Shown here: positions 9,102 through 18,797 of the stretch, one piece after another
Layout: each line of letters opens with the position of its first letter
Position numbering within the stretch: position 1 is the first letter of the stretch
NCBI RefSeq assembly: GCF_018100985.1
Contig: NZ_JAGJEI010000009.1
Coordinates: 1 to 64,000 of the forward strand
Reading direction: 5' to 3'
DNA length: 64,000 nucleotides
From: Pseudoalteromonas sp. MMG007
Lineage (GTDB): Bacteria > Pseudomonadota > Gammaproteobacteria > Enterobacterales > Alteromonadaceae
Program-made: the position numbers and the translations under genes
Notes under the pieces: generated by a model
Databases searched by the model: none
Seen by the model: the letters and a program-made list of their open reading frames with translations, nothing else
What the model was told of the DNA's origin: nothing

Positions 9102-9247
9102 AAGCCGCTCCGAGTAAACTTATTTGGGTTATTTAAAAGCTATAACGGGGGGCAAATCAAAAAGGGGTTAAATAATTTTATAAAAATTGCAGGGTTTAGT
9201 TACAATAGCCATTCGCATTCTTTTACTTATTAACTTTTTAGGCTGTT

Positions 9248-9754
9248 ATGCAACTCATACAAATAGATAAAGCACGTTACCGCAAGCATTTAAATCGGGT
9301 AATTGCAGGTGGTGCAGCGGGTTTGGCTGTTGGCAGCTTGGCTATATCGCAAACATTAATTGCGCTATTTCCTGATGAAAGTGGTAGCCATTTTCATTGG
9401 AATTTAACCGGTGTTGTTATAACCAGTTTGGCAATTGGCTGGCTGTTAAATAAATACCGTACACATAGTTTTATGACCGAAGTAGTGTACGTGTGGGAGT
9501 TAAAACAAGCGCTTAATAAAATCACCCGTAAAATGCCAAAACTAAAAGCAGCAGGGCGCGAGGGCAATGCCGATGCACTGTTAGCGATTCATTATAGTTA
9601 TGCGGGCTCACGACTTTTATGGCAGCTAGACGATAACACTATTACCATGGACGAATTAGCTATAAAGCAAACAGAGCTTGATAGTGTGGCTGCAAAGTAT
9701 AACGTTACGCTTAACGCTGATGAGTATGATGCGAGTATTTTAAAGCAGTTTTAA
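9248..9754 (+). CDS. DUF3087-like membrane protein
   Basis: This 168-residue protein has two membrane segments (about 20-38 and 53-67) followed by a soluble helical tail. The sequence RTHSFMTEVVYVWELKQALN after the second segment and LDDNTITMDELA further on match my memory of the DUF3087 family of marine gammaproteobacteria. No function is known to me. It is followed 36 bases later by a low-molecular-weight phosphatase on the same strand, so the two may be co-transcribed. Confidence 0.6.
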   Translation: MQLIQIDKARYRKHLNRVIAGGAAGLAVGSLAISQTLIALFPDESGSHFHWNLTGVVITSLAIGWLLNKYRTHSFMTEVVYVWELKQALNKITRKMPKLKAAGREGNADALLAIHYSYAGSRLLWQLDDNTITMDELAIKQTELDSVAAKYNVTLNADEYDASILKQF

Positions 9755-9790
9755 AACAGTTTTAAAGTTAGTTTAAAGGAGCTAGCCCTG

Positions 9791-10240
9791 ATGAAAAAAG
9801 TACTTATAGTGTGTTTAGGTAATATTTGCCGCTCGCCAACAGCAGAGGCGGTGTTAAAAGCGCGTGCTAAAAAATTAGGTGTTGAGGTAAAAGTCGACTC
9901 GGCAGGCACTATTGGTTATCACGAAGGTAAAACGCCAGATAGCCGCTCAATGGCAGCTGGGGAAAAACGCGGTTATAGCTTTAAAGGTATTTATTCACGC
10001 AAGGTGCGCACCAGTGACTTTACTGAGTTTGATTTAATTTTAGCGGCCGACACACAAAATTTAGCTGATTTAAAAGCGCAATGTCCTGCGCATTTACATT
10101 ACAAGCTGGCACTGTTTTTAGAATACGGTGAGCAAAGCCAAAGCGCGATACCCGACCCATATTACGGCGGCGATGATGGCTTTGAAAACGTGCTTGATTT
10201 AATAGAAGCGGCTAGCGATAAAATACTCGCTAAAATTTAG
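9791..10240 (+). CDS. Low-molecular-weight protein-tyrosine phosphatase
   Basis: A 149-residue protein with the family P-loop at the N-terminus: Cys8, five residues, Arg14, Ser15 (CLGNICRS). The acid-catalysis loop PDPYYGG lies near residue 117. These cytoplasmic enzymes remove phosphate from tyrosine, and in many bacteria oppose BY-kinases that control exopolysaccharide export. No kinase or polysaccharide export gene is visible here, so the substrate is open. The ribosome-binding site aaaggag precedes the ATG and an intrinsic terminator follows. Confidence 0.9.
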   Translation: MKKVLIVCLGNICRSPTAEAVLKARAKKLGVEVKVDSAGTIGYHEGKTPDSRSMAAGEKRGYSFKGIYSRKVRTSDFTEFDLILAADTQNLADLKAQCPAHLHYKLALFLEYGEQSQSAIPDPYYGGDDGFENVLDLIEAASDKILAKI

Positions 10241-10258
10241 GAGTCATTTATAAATTTA

Positions 10259-10282
10259 AAAAGCGCCAAATGGCGCTTTTTT
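10259..10282 (+). terminator. Intrinsic terminator, likely bidirectional
   Basis: AAGCGCCA and TGGCGCTT form a perfect stem with flanking A and T runs, so it can end transcripts from the phosphatase gene (+) and the TonB/TPR gene (-). Confidence 0.88.
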
Positions 10283-10292
10283 ATATTTTAGC

Positions 10293-11405
10293 TTATCGGT
10301 TAATTTTAAAGTCGAGTTGCACCTGAGTTACAGCGCTAACGGGTTTGCCATTTTCAAACTTTGGCGCGTAACGCCATTGCTCAAGCGCTGCTTTGGCTGA
10401 TTTTTCAAATGCGCTGCCGCCTTCAGAGCTAAGTACTTTTGGGTTTTTTACAAAGCCAGCTGCATTTACCTCAAACTCCATAACAACACTACCATCGGTA
10501 CTAAATCTGACTTTGTTAACTGGGTATTTAGGGTTAACGCGGTAAAGCGGCGTTTGCTCTTGCGATTCTTTCCATGGCACCATTTTAGCAATTGCTAGAC
10601 AGTGTTTAGTTGCTTCTTCGCTTTTACCTTGTTTTTCGTACAGGCCAATAAGTTTAGAGTGAGCGCTTAGCTCTGCACTGTGATCAAAGTTTAAGTTACT
10701 ATCGAATACATTGACTATACGGTTTAGCCTTTCAATCGCTTGATTGTATTTTTTACGACCTTCTGCGAATGAGGCCATTAAAAAATCAGCTTTTATACGC
10801 TCTAGTGAGTTTTCGGGTAAGTTTTCTTGATAATACTCGTCGGCTTCTTCTAGGTAGTTTTTAGCTTCACGGTATTTTTTGTGGCTATGCTTTTTAGCCA
10901 GTAGCGTTGCAGCCTCGAGCTTCATGTCGGCTACAAACTTAGGGTTGTTTTGTGTTTCGGCTATTTCAATTATTTGTTCTAAATAGTTATCTGCTTGATA
11001 TGCTGATGTTGTGTAGTTAGCTTGGCCAAGCAATGCATCAACTGTTTCTATTGATTGTTTGCCGTGGTTTGTAGCTAAAATAGTATGGGCTTTACTATAA
11101 AGGGTATAACGCTGCTCGTTTAGCTCATTGCCGTAGCCTTTAATAGCTTTAGCGTAGTTAATAGCTAAGTTAGCGGTGTTATCTGAGCTTTCGCCGTAAA
11201 CAGCTTTTCCAGAGGTGTAAGCAAACTCAGCAGCTTGCTGTACGTTTTTATTTGCTTTAACGGCTGCTAAATAGCTTTGATATGCTTGGCTAAAAACAAG
11301 CTGAGGATCGCTTGCTTGGCTGGCTAGTGCTTGAATGCTTAAAGTAGTTGCACTTAGCGCTGATAAACTTAAACCAACAAATAAGGCGAGTTGCTGTGGC
11401 TTCAT
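10293..11405 (-). CDS. Periplasmic TPR protein with C-terminal TonB domain
   Basis: The 370-residue product begins with a signal sequence or membrane anchor (about 7-27, ending ALASQA). The middle (about 30-260) is helical and reads like degenerate tetratricopeptide repeats. Residues about 275-369 form a TonB C-terminal-like domain, with YRVNPKYPVNKVRFSTDG and the ALEQWRYAPK signature. Such proteins are common in Alteromonadales, usually labelled energy transducer TonB, but the order TPR then TonB without a proline-rich spacer suggests a scaffold or envelope protein rather than a classical TonB. It is transcribed alone. Confidence 0.72.
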   Translation of the reverse strand: MKPQQLALFVGLSLSALSATTLSIQALASQASDPQLVFSQAYQSYLAAVKANKNVQQAAEFAYTSGKAVYGESSDNTANLAINYAKAIKGYGNELNEQRYTLYSKAHTILATNHGKQSIETVDALLGQANYTTSAYQADNYLEQIIEIAETQNNPKFVADMKLEAATLLAKKHSHKKYREAKNYLEEADEYYQENLPENSLERIKADFLMASFAEGRKKYNQAIERLNRIVNVFDSNLNFDHSAELSAHSKLIGLYEKQGKSEEATKHCLAIAKMVPWKESQEQTPLYRVNPKYPVNKVRFSTDGSVVMEFEVNAAGFVKNPKVLSSEGGSAFEKSAKAALEQWRYAPKFENGKPVSAVTQVQLDFKINR

Positions 11406-11656
11406 AATAATCCCTATTAATATCCATACTTTATAATAACGTACACCATGTAAGAGTAGTTGTCATTAAAGTGGGTAAATGAATGTAAATGCTTAACTCA
11501 TTTGTTAAGGGGTTTTAAATTGCAGTTAAACATTGAAAATAGGCGCTGTCGTCGCCATATAATTGCGATAAACAATGTTGTACTACGACCTAAATTTAAA
11601 CGTTTGTGATATTATCACTTCATCGTGTCGTAGTTATTTAAATATTTGGATTTGTC

Positions 11657-12280
11657 GTGGCGCATGTAAGAGCAAGAGTCCAGCTTAATGTTGGCAAAAA
11701 CAGTGATATCCCTGCAGAAATAGTGTCATTTACTGACTTAAAAGATGGCCAAGAGCATATTGCTATGGTGTTTAATAACGCCGATACCGAGCAAGCTGTG
11801 CCGCTTATTCGTATGCACTCTGAGTGTTTAACAGGGGATGTATTTCATTCGTCACGTTGTGATTGCGGTGAGCAATTAAATGAATGTATTGAAATGATGC
11901 ACGAAAAAGGCGGTGTTTTACTATATTTACGCCAAGAAGGGCGTGGTATTGGTTTATACAATAAAATTGATGCTTATGTACTTCAATCGCAAGGTATGAA
12001 TACCTACGAGGCTAATAACCACTTAGGCTTTGCCGACGATTTACGTGATTTTTCGGATGCGGTGTTAATGCTTAATGCACTTAACTTAAGCCATGTTAAG
12101 TTAATGACTAATAACCCTAAAAAGCTTAATGCACTCAGAGATGCAGGTATTGAGGTTGACTCAGTTATTGGTACTCACGCACACATTAAAGCGGGTGTTG
12201 CAGGTAATAAGTCGTACCTAGAAACCAAAATTAAGCACGGCGCGCACATGCTAGACATTAAGAAAATTAAAAAACCTTAA
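11657..12280 (+). CDS. ribA: GTP cyclohydrolase II
   Basis: A 207-residue enzyme catalysing the first step of riboflavin synthesis, GTP to 2,5-diamino-6-ribosylamino-pyrimidinone phosphate with formate release. The zinc site is clear: [20 protein letters not shown] has the three Cys ligands. [13 protein letters not shown] is the GTP-binding/catalytic stretch. Length matches E. coli RibA. Translation starts at GTG 11657. It is a stand-alone gene without a fused RibB domain, and I see no FMN riboswitch upstream. A hairpin at 12315 closes the gene. Confidence 0.95.
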   Translation: MAHVRARVQLNVGKNSDIPAEIVSFTDLKDGQEHIAMVFNNADTEQAVPLIRMHSECLTGDVFHSSRCDCGEQLNECIEMMHEKGGVLLYLRQEGRGIGLYNKIDAYVLQSQGMNTYEANNHLGFADDLRDFSDAVLMLNALNLSHVKLMTNNPKKLNALRDAGIEVDSVIGTHAHIKAGVAGNKSYLETKIKHGAHMLDIKKIKKP

Positions 12281-12314
12281 GCATTTAATTGCGTTCTGTC
12301 TATTAATCCCCCCT

Positions 12315-12340
12315 CACGCCAAGTTATACTTGGCGTGTTT
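12315..12340 (+). terminator. Hairpin between ribA and the next gene
   Basis: CACGCCAAGT (12315-12324) and ACTTGGCGTG (12328-12337) pair perfectly over 10 bases with loop TAT. The tail has only short T runs (TTTCGTTTT). It could be a terminator or attenuator before the membrane protein gene. An ATG at 12335 in frame with the next gene falls inside this stem. Confidence 0.7.
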
Positions 12341-12361
12341 CGTTTTAAATTAAGAGCAAGT

Positions 12362-13150
12362 ATGTCTACAGAATTACGAATTTTTAAAGCTGATGCAGGC
12401 CTAAAGTGGTTTAAAGTCGGATGGCTTATTTTTAAAACCCAGCCAGCAACCTTTATATTTATGCATTTGTTTATTGGCATTGTAGGGCTACTGTCTTTGT
12501 TTTTACCTGTACTGCAAGTTGTTGCAGCATTAGCTACGCCGTTTTTAACCGCTGGATTTTATCAGGCGGTGCTTACAAAACAGCAAGGCGGTAAAATTAT
12601 GCTGGCCGATATACTCAAACCATTTTCAGCAAAGGGAAATCGTTTAGGGTTATTGCGTTTGGCACTTTACCAAATGGGCGCGGGTATTTTAATAGCGTTA
12701 CTTGCTAATGGCTTATTTGCCGATGCGGTGGCTGTTATGAGCCAACCAGGGCTTGATCCAAATGTAGCACTTGAGCAAATGCTTGAGAGTATATCTGGCG
12801 CTAACGTTATTTTATTTTTTATGGCAATGCTTATTTACCTAACGGCATTTGCGTACGCTGTACCGCTTGTTTATTTTAGTAAAGAAGCACGCATTTTAAC
12901 GGCACTTAAAAAGTCGTTAATGGTGTTTTACCATAATTTATTTCCGCTGGGCGTTTTTGGTGTTATTTGCGCATTATTTATGGCGCTTTCTATGTTCTTA
13001 TCGTTCTTACCACTATTGATTTTAATGCCAATTTGCTACATTAGCTTTTTTGTATCTTATCAGGCTATTTTTATGCCAATTGTGCCACCAAGTGACGATA
13101 GCAATGTTAAGCCACTTAGCAGCGAAACAAGCGGGCGTTTTGACGCTTAA
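12362..13150 (+). CDS. BPSS1780-type integral membrane protein
   Basis: From ATG 12362 the product is about 262 residues with roughly six hydrophobic segments, and starts MSTELRIFKADAGLKWFKVG. It resembles the BPSS1780/YciC-like membrane protein group, of unknown function. I rejected an in-frame ATG at 12335 because it lies within a perfect hairpin. The stop codon shares its final A with the ATG of recX at 13150, so the two are translationally coupled. Confidence 0.7.
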   Translation: MSTELRIFKADAGLKWFKVGWLIFKTQPATFIFMHLFIGIVGLLSLFLPVLQVVAALATPFLTAGFYQAVLTKQQGGKIMLADILKPFSAKGNRLGLLRLALYQMGAGILIALLANGLFADAVAVMSQPGLDPNVALEQMLESISGANVILFFMAMLIYLTAFAYAVPLVYFSKEARILTALKKSLMVFYHNLFPLGVFGVICALFMALSMFLSFLPLLILMPICYISFFVSYQAIFMPIVPPSDDSNVKPLSSETSGRFDA

Positions 13151-13602
13151 TGGATGATAAGTTAAAGCAAAAGCTAAAAAATTATGTACTTTGGTTACTA
13201 GGGCGCCAAGAGTATTCGCGCCGTGAGTTAACGCAAAAACTACAGCAAAAAGAAGCCACAGACGAGTTTATCGAAAACTTGCTTAATTGGTGCGAAGAGC
13301 ACAATTTTATTAATGAGCAGCGATACTGTGAAGGTTTTGTAAGAAAACACATATTTAAATGCCACGGGCTTAAGCGTATTCAAAGCGAAGCCATGGGCAA
13401 AGGGATTGACCGTTCGCTACTTGAGAGAGTAGTTGAAGAGCTTGAAATAGATTGGTTTGAGCTGGCGCAGGATGCGTACAACAAAAAATATTCGGATACA
13501 CCGCCAAATCTCGATTACAAAGACAAAGCTAAGCGCGTGCGCTACTTAATGTATCGAGGGTTTAGCTACGATGAAATTAATTTTGCAATGCAAGCACAGT
13601 AA
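13150..13602 (+). CDS. recX: RecA regulator RecX
   Basis: A 150-residue all-helical protein of the RecX family, which binds RecA filaments and limits recombinase activity. Three repeated three-helix modules are visible: YVLWLLGRQEYSRRELTQKL, the middle HNFINEQRYCEGFVRKH block, and the final KRVRYLMYRGFSYDEI. In E. coli recX follows recA and precedes alaS. Here alaS does follow 19 bases later, but a membrane-protein gene occupies the recA position. RecA must be encoded elsewhere. Confidence 0.88.
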   Translation: MDDKLKQKLKNYVLWLLGRQEYSRRELTQKLQQKEATDEFIENLLNWCEEHNFINEQRYCEGFVRKHIFKCHGLKRIQSEAMGKGIDRSLLERVVEELEIDWFELAQDAYNKKYSDTPPNLDYKDKAKRVRYLMYRGFSYDEINFAMQAQ

Positions 13603-13621
13603 ATACAGGTGAGACTTTCAA

Positions 13622-16222
13622 ATGCAGCACATGACTACCGCACAAATTAGGCAACAGTTTTTAGACTTTTTTGCCAGCAAACAACACCAAGTTGTACCTT
13701 CAAGCTCGCTTATTCCGGGTAACGATGCCACGTTGTTATTTAACAACGCCGGTATGGTGCAGTTTAAAGATGTATTTTTAGGCGCGGAATCACGCCCATA
13801 TACACGTGCGACAAGCTCGCAGCGTTGTGTACGTGCCGGTGGTAAACATAACGATTTAGAAAACGTTGGTTACACGGCGCGCCACCACACATTTTTTGAA
13901 ATGTTAGGTAACTTCAGCTTTGGTGATTACTTTAAGCAAGAAGCAATTAAGTTTGCGTGGGAGTTTTTAACTGAGGTTGTTAAATTACCTCAAGAAAAAC
14001 TGCTTGTTACTATTTATCATGACGATGAAGAAGCATTTGAGTACTGGTCAAAAGATATTGGCTTAAGTGAAGATCGCATTATTCGTATTGCTACCTCAGA
14101 CAACTTTTGGTCTATGGGTGATACAGGCCCGTGTGGTCCGTGTTCTGAAATATTTTACGACCACGGTGAGCACATTTGGGGTGGACCTCCAGGCACTCCA
14201 GAGGAAGACGGCGACCGCTTTATTGAAATTTGGAACCTCGTATTTATGCAGTACAACCGTCAAAGCGACGGTACTATGCTGCCATTACCTAAGCAATCTG
14301 TTGATACAGGCATGGGCCTTGAGCGTATTTCTGCTATTTTGCAGGGCGTGCATTCAAACTACGAAATCGATTTATTCCAAGGCTTAATTGCAGCAGCCGC
14401 AAGCGTAACTAACGCGCAAGATATGGACGATAAGTCACTTCGCGTGGTGGCGGATCATATTCGTTCGTGTGCGTTTTTAATCTCAGACGGTGTTATGCCA
14501 TCTAACGAGGGTCGTGGTTACGTGCTTCGTCGTATTATTCGCCGTGCGGTTCGCCATGGTAATAAGCTTGGCGCACAAGGCGCGTTTTTCTTTAAATTAG
14601 TTGCTGCACTTATTGAGCAAATGGGTCAAGCGTACCCAGAGCTTGCTAAGCAACAAGAAATTATTGAAAAAGTACTTCGCATTGAAGAAGAGCAATTTGG
14701 TAAAACACTTGAGCGTGGCTTAGCTATTTTAGAAGAAAGCTTAAGTGACCTTAAAGGCGATGTGATCCCGGGCGATTTAGTATTTAAACTTTATGATACA
14801 TATGGTTTCCCTGCCGATTTAACCGCCGATGTTGCACGTGAACGCCAAATGACAATTGATCATAAAGGCTTTGAAGAATGCATGGCTGTACAGCGTAAAA
14901 CTGCGCAGCAAGCAGGTAAATTTGGTGCAGATTACAACGAGCAATTAAAATCAGAAAAGCTTACTGAGTTTAAAGGCTACGACAGCACACACTATAGCGC
15001 GACAGTGGTAGAAATTTTTGCTGGTGGCGAAGCCGTACAGTTACTAGAAGATGGCCAAGAAGGCATTGTAATACTAGACCGCACACCGTTTTACGCAGAA
15101 TCTGGCGGCCAAACTGGCGATACCGGAACAATTACGGTTGCTGGTGGCGAGTTTGTTGTTACTAACACCACTAAGCTAGGTAATGCATTTGCGCACCACG
15201 GTACAGTACAAGGCCGTATTGGTGTAAACGATAAAGTGGATGCCACTATTGATGATGCTCGTCGTGAGAACATCAAGAAAAACCACACAGCTACGCATAT
15301 TTTACATGAAGCACTTCGCCAGTTATTAGGTGAGCATGTAAGTCAAAAAGGCTCGCTTGTTCAAGCGGATCGTTTGCGTTTTGACTTTTCTCACTTTGAA
15401 GCGGTTACAAAAGATGAGTTACGTGAAATTGAGCGTGTAGTTAACGACGAAATTCGCCGTAACTTTGCACTTAACACTGAGCTTATGGCAATTGATGATG
15501 CTAAAGCGAAAGGTGCTATGGCGCTATTTGGTGAAAAGTACGACGACGAAGTACGCGTAGTAACTATTGGGGATTACTCAATTGAGCTTTGTGGTGGTAC
15601 ACACGTTGAGCGAGCTGGTGATATTGGTTTATTCAAAATTGTATCTGAAAGCGGTATTGCTGCAGGCGTTCGCCGTATAGAAGCGGTAACTGGCGCAGAT
15701 GCGGTTGCTTATGTAAATGAGCAAGAAAAACAGCTTAACGATGTTGCAGCGCTTGTTAAAGGCGATAGTGCATCAGTACTTGAAAAAGTGACGGCCTTAC
15801 TTGAGAAGTCTAAAGGCCTTGAAAAGCAAATTGCTCAGCTTAACGACAAGCTAGCAAGTGCTGCAGGTGCGTCTTTACTTGATTCGATTGTAGAAATTAA
15901 TGGCGTTAAGCTATTAGTTGCAAACGTTGAAGGCACTGAGTCTAAAGCGCTTCGCGGTATGGTTGATGACCTTAAAAACAAGATTGGCTCAGGTGTTATT
16001 GCCCTAGGTGTTGCCAGTGGCGACAAAGTAAGCCTAATTGCCGGTGTAACTAAAGACCTAACAGGCAAAGTTAAAGCCGGTGAGCTTGTAAACCACATGG
16101 CCGGCCAAGTAGGCGGTAAAGGCGGCGGTCGTCCTGATATGGCTCAAGCGGGTGGCTCTCAGCCTGAAAACTTAAACGCAGCGCTTGAAAGCGTAACAGC
16201 TTGGGTAACCGAGAAAGTTTAA
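13622..16222 (+). CDS. alaS: Alanyl-tRNA synthetase
   Basis: This 866-residue enzyme charges tRNA-Ala and edits misacylated Ser/Gly. The class II core occupies the first ~450 residues ([21 protein letters not shown], with motif 2). The editing domain has [11 protein letters not shown] and [10 protein letters not shown], the zinc-binding HxxxH and Cys-x3-His elements. A C-Ala domain with a [12 protein letters not shown] glycine-rich stretch ends the protein. I chose ATG 13622 because aggtgag lies 8 bases before it; the in-frame ATG at 13631 would be spaced too far. lysC follows 6 bases after the stop, as in many gammaproteobacteria. Confidence 0.97.
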   Translation: MQHMTTAQIRQQFLDFFASKQHQVVPSSSLIPGNDATLLFNNAGMVQFKDVFLGAESRPYTRATSSQRCVRAGGKHNDLENVGYTARHHTFFEMLGNFSFGDYFKQEAIKFAWEFLTEVVKLPQEKLLVTIYHDDEEAFEYWSKDIGLSEDRIIRIATSDNFWSMGDTGPCGPCSEIFYDHGEHIWGGPPGTPEEDGDRFIEIWNLVFMQYNRQSDGTMLPLPKQSVDTGMGLERISAILQGVHSNYEIDLFQGLIAAAASVTNAQDMDDKSLRVVADHIRSCAFLISDGVMPSNEGRGYVLRRIIRRAVRHGNKLGAQGAFFFKLVAALIEQMGQAYPELAKQQEIIEKVLRIEEEQFGKTLERGLAILEESLSDLKGDVIPGDLVFKLYDTYGFPADLTADVARERQMTIDHKGFEECMAVQRKTAQQAGKFGADYNEQLKSEKLTEFKGYDSTHYSATVVEIFAGGEAVQLLEDGQEGIVILDRTPFYAESGGQTGDTGTITVAGGEFVVTNTTKLGNAFAHHGTVQGRIGVNDKVDATIDDARRENIKKNHTATHILHEALRQLLGEHVSQKGSLVQADRLRFDFSHFEAVTKDELREIERVVNDEIRRNFALNTELMAIDDAKAKGAMALFGEKYDDEVRVVTIGDYSIELCGGTHVERAGDIGLFKIVSESGIAAGVRRIEAVTGADAVAYVNEQEKQLNDVAALVKGDSASVLEKVTALLEKSKGLEKQIAQLNDKLASAAGASLLDSIVEINGVKLLVANVEGTESKALRGMVDDLKNKIGSGVIALGVASGDKVSLIAGVTKDLTGKVKAGELVNHMAGQVGGKGGGRPDMAQAGGSQPENLNAALESVTAWVTEKV

Positions 16223-16228
16223 GATTAC

Positions 16229-17446
16229 GTGGCACTTATTGTCCAAAAGTATGGCGGCACTTCAGTTGGCTCAATAGAGCGAATAGAAGCGGTTGCCGAC
16301 CTTGTTGTTAAAACTAGGCAACAAGGTCATCAAGTGGTTGTGGTGCTCTCGGCTATGTCGGGAGAAACCAACCGCTTAATTAATCTCGCCAAACAAATTG
16401 ATACTCGCCCGAGTAGCCGTGAACTAGACGTACTTATTAGCACCGGAGAGCAGGTGTCTGTATCGCTTCTAGCTATGGCTATTATAAAGCGTGGCCATTC
16501 GGCCGTAAGCTTACTTGCTGATCAAGTTAATATTCAAACCGATAACATGTTTGGCAAAGCCCGAATAGAGGACATTGCTGCTACGCGCTTAAAGCATGAG
16601 CTTGAACATAACCGCATTGCTATTATTGCGGGTTTTCAGGGGCGTGACGTTGAGGGCAATATTACAACGCTTGGCCGTGGTGGCACCGATACCTCGGCTG
16701 TAGAAATAGCTGCGGCTATAAAAGCTGATGAATGCCAGATCTATACAGACGTTGATGGCGTATATACTACAGATCCTCGTGTTGAACCTAATGCGCGGCG
16801 AATGAGCCAAGTAACCTTTGCTGAAATGCTAGAGATGGCCAGTTTAGGCGCTAAAGTATTGCACATTCGCTCTGTAGAGGCGGCAGGTAAACACAATGTT
16901 CCGCTTAGGGTGCTTTCAAGCTTTAACCCTGATGAAGGAACGTTAATTAGCTTTGAGGAAAACGACATGCCAAGTAAGGTTGTTTCGGGTATTGCGTTTA
17001 ATCGCGACGAATGTTTAATTAAGGTACAAGGTATGCCAAGCGGCACGCAATACCTTTCAAAAATTTTGAAACTTTTTGCCGATAATGGCGTCGAAATAGA
17101 TATGATTAATCAAGATAATCATAACTTTGAAAAAATAGACTATGCTTTTACTATGCACTCGAATGACTACCTGCAAGCGCTTGAATTAATTACCGAGCAA
17201 CAAGCTCAATTAAGCGCTGATAATATTAGTGGGTTAACAACAGTGGCCAAAGTATCTGCTGTTGGAATGGGTATGAAATCGCATTCTGGTGTAGCTAGTT
17301 TATTTTTTGATGCATTAGCGCAGGAAAATATTAACGTAGTTTTAGTCTCAACGTCAGAGATTAAAATTTCGGTTTTAATAGATGAAAAGTACCTAGAGTT
17401 GGCAATTCGTGCATTACATAAAACATTTTTAACGGAAAATGAGTAG
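16229..17446 (+). CDS. lysC: Aspartokinase, lysine-type monofunctional
   Basis: A 405-residue aspartate kinase making beta-aspartyl phosphate for Lys, Thr, Met and diaminopimelate. The N-terminal kinase motif KYGGTSVG, the GRGGTDTSA stretch and TDVDGVYTTDPR are present. Two C-terminal ACT domains (about 265-400) carry allosteric control. Length and layout fit the Pseudomonas/Bacillus-type monofunctional enzyme and not the ThrA/MetL fusions. Translation starts at GTG 16229, only 6 bases after alaS. No lysine riboswitch can act here since the gene is embedded in the alaS transcript. csrA follows about 90 bases later. Confidence 0.93.
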   Translation: MALIVQKYGGTSVGSIERIEAVADLVVKTRQQGHQVVVVLSAMSGETNRLINLAKQIDTRPSSRELDVLISTGEQVSVSLLAMAIIKRGHSAVSLLADQVNIQTDNMFGKARIEDIAATRLKHELEHNRIAIIAGFQGRDVEGNITTLGRGGTDTSAVEIAAAIKADECQIYTDVDGVYTTDPRVEPNARRMSQVTFAEMLEMASLGAKVLHIRSVEAAGKHNVPLRVLSSFNPDEGTLISFEENDMPSKVVSGIAFNRDECLIKVQGMPSGTQYLSKILKLFADNGVEIDMINQDNHNFEKIDYAFTMHSNDYLQALELITEQQAQLSADNISGLTTVAKVSAVGMGMKSHSGVASLFFDALAQENINVVLVSTSEIKISVLIDEKYLELAIRALHKTFLTENE

Positions 17447-17537
17447 TTAGGGAGTTTTTACTTACTTTTCAATCGATTTTTCATTAATATGTTTAAGCGG
17501 AATCTTATAATTTTTATTGGAACATGGGAGCAAGAGA

Positions 17538-17729
17538 ATGCTAATACTAACTCGTAGAGTAGGTGAAACCCTAATGATTGGTGACGAAGTAACAGTTACC
17601 GTTCTAGGTGTTAAAGGAAATCAAGTTCGAATTGGTGTTAATGCACCTAAAGACGTATCTGTGCATCGTGAAGAGATTTACATGCGCATACAAGCTGAAA
17701 AGTCGAACCCTAATCCGGGCAATGCTTAA
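17538..17729 (+). CDS. csrA: Carbon storage regulator CsrA (RsmA)
   Basis: A 63-residue RNA-binding post-transcriptional regulator that acts as a dimer on GGA-containing leaders. The sequence [18 protein letters not shown] and the [10 protein letters not shown] block are diagnostic. I chose ATG 17538 because it gives the invariant CsrA N-terminus; an in-frame TTG at 17517 would add seven residues. The leader contains a GGGAG just before the start, which could allow autoregulation. Gene order alaS-lysC-csrA is conserved in this class. Confidence 0.96.
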   Translation: MLILTRRVGETLMIGDEVTVTVLGVKGNQVRIGVNAPKDVSVHREEIYMRIQAEKSNPNPGNA

Positions 17730-17770
17730 TCAACACGTATACGTAGTTGAGTAATTTACTCAGCTAGTTA

Positions 17771-17797
17771 AAAAGCCACTCACTGAGTGGCTTTTTT
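17771..17797. terminator. Bidirectional terminator between csrA and the YcxB-like gene
   Basis: AAAAGCCACT and AGTGGCTTTT pair around a CACTG loop, with A and T runs on both sides. The stop codon of the minus-strand gene at 17780 falls inside it. Confidence 0.9.
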
Positions 17798-18247
17798 GTT
17801 TATAAAATCGAGTGTTTCAGGGCTTAGTATTTGTTTTGATATGTATTGCATACCGCTTTTATTTTTTATTAACAAACCGTTTGGAGTGTTTATCACTTCA
17901 GTAATGTCTTGCCATGCTAGTTGGTAGCTTTTGTAGTGATTAGACGATTTAATGCCTACATCGTCAAAAGTGAGCGTAACCTCAGAGCCTGATGCTCTGC
18001 TAAACATTTGCCGAGTAACCCACCATGGGCGGCGATAGTAAAATGCCACGCACTCTAGCACTGCTAGCATGATCATAAATGTACCTAGGTAATGATCGTC
18101 CAATCCATAAATACCAAATAAGCCAAGCGCAATAAGTAGCACGAGTAAAAAATACTTGGGTTTGGCGCGTTTACTATAAGGAAGCGATTCGTCAAAGCAC
18201 TCGTAAAAATAAGGTTTATCAAGCGTGTAGGTAGTTGTGAATGCCAT
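17780..18247 (-). CDS. YcxB-like membrane protein
   Basis: This 155-residue protein has a short N-terminus, two adjacent membrane segments (about 31-47 and 53-69) and a soluble C-terminal domain. That domain reads VTLTFDDVGI, then YQLAWQDITEVINTPNGLLI and ends in a short helix. This layout resembles YcxB-domain proteins, whose function is unknown to me. It is a single gene convergent with csrA. Confidence 0.55.
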   Translation of the reverse strand: MAFTTTYTLDKPYFYECFDESLPYSKRAKPKYFLLVLLIALGLFGIYGLDDHYLGTFMIMLAVLECVAFYYRRPWWVTRQMFSRASGSEVTLTFDDVGIKSSNHYKSYQLAWQDITEVINTPNGLLIKNKSGMQYISKQILSPETLDFINKKATQ

Positions 18248-18335
18248 ATTGTATATACTTAAAGCGTAATTTTCGACATCTTAACAGTAAGCTCTTCAAT
18301 GAGCAGCTTTAAAGTGAGGATTTTATTGCGCGCAC

Positions 18336-18363
18336 AAAAAAACGGCTCGTAAGCCGCTTTTTT
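18336..18363 (-). terminator. Intrinsic terminator of the small lipoprotein gene
   Basis: On the minus strand CGGCT-TACG-AGCCG is followed by a run of seven T, 13 bases after the lipoprotein stop. A-rich sequence on the other side makes it symmetrical. Confidence 0.85.
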
Positions 18364-18375
18364 AAAGGCGAAGAA

Positions 18376-18567
18376 TTAACAGTTAGTTTCTTCTGCGTTA
18401 ACGCCTTCTTTTACATTTTCACATGCATCTTCAACAGAGTTTTGCACGTCAGTTACTGCTTCATCAATACGCTCGCCTGCGTCTTCTGCGTGGTTGTCTT
18501 CACAACCCATCATGAAAAAACCCGCAAATACTGCGACTAAAGCTGCTTTTAAAGTTGTAGAGTTCAT
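18376..18567 (-). CDS. Small envelope lipoprotein, entericidin/YtjA-neighbour type
   Basis: A 63-residue product whose signal peptide ends in the lipobox FFMMGC, giving lipidation at Cys22. The mature part is short, acidic and amphipathic (EDNHAEDAGERIDEAVTDVQN) and carries two more Cys residues, at about 49 and 63, that could form a disulfide. No membrane segment follows, so it should be anchored to the outer membrane by lipid alone. It lies 56 bases downstream of the DUF1328 gene on the same strand. I do not assign a function. Confidence 0.68.
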   Translation of the reverse strand: MNSTTLKAALVAVFAGFFMMGCEDNHAEDAGERIDEAVTDVQNSVEDACENVKEGVNAEETNC

Positions 18568-18623
18568 AGTGTAATTCCTTGTAAGTATTAATTAATTTAG
18601 TGTTGGTTAGTCGTATGCCTTAT

Positions 18624-18797
18624 CTACCTGGGTGATTTACCACGTAGCGCACCTGAAACTAATGAAATCACTAAAAGTACTAAAAAGATAAAAAATATAA
18701 TTTTTGCTATACCAGCTGCGGCACCTGCGATGCCACCAAAACCTAACACTGCAGCGATTAAAGCAATAACTAAAAATGTGATTGTCCAGCGTAACAT
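18624..18797 (-). CDS. DUF1328 (YtjA-like) small membrane protein
   Basis: A 57-residue gene. The translation starts [20 protein letters not shown] and continues with [13 protein letters not shown], which is the DUF1328/YtjA family: two hydrophobic helices with a glycine/alanine-rich turn. A good ribosome-binding site, GGAGAAG, lies before the ATG at 18797. A 60-residue frame-shifted reading frame on the same strand covers the locus but has no family match, so this is the correct frame. Members are often stress-induced; the function is unknown. It probably shares a transcript with the lipoprotein gene. Confidence 0.9.
   Translation of the reverse strand: MLRWTITFLVIALIAAVLGFGGIAGAAAGIAKIIFFIFLVLLVISLVSGALRGKSPR

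Noticed and set aside
12335..12361. Upstream ATG for the BPSS1780-type protein
   Set aside because: It sits inside a perfect hairpin arm and adds residues not typical of the family.
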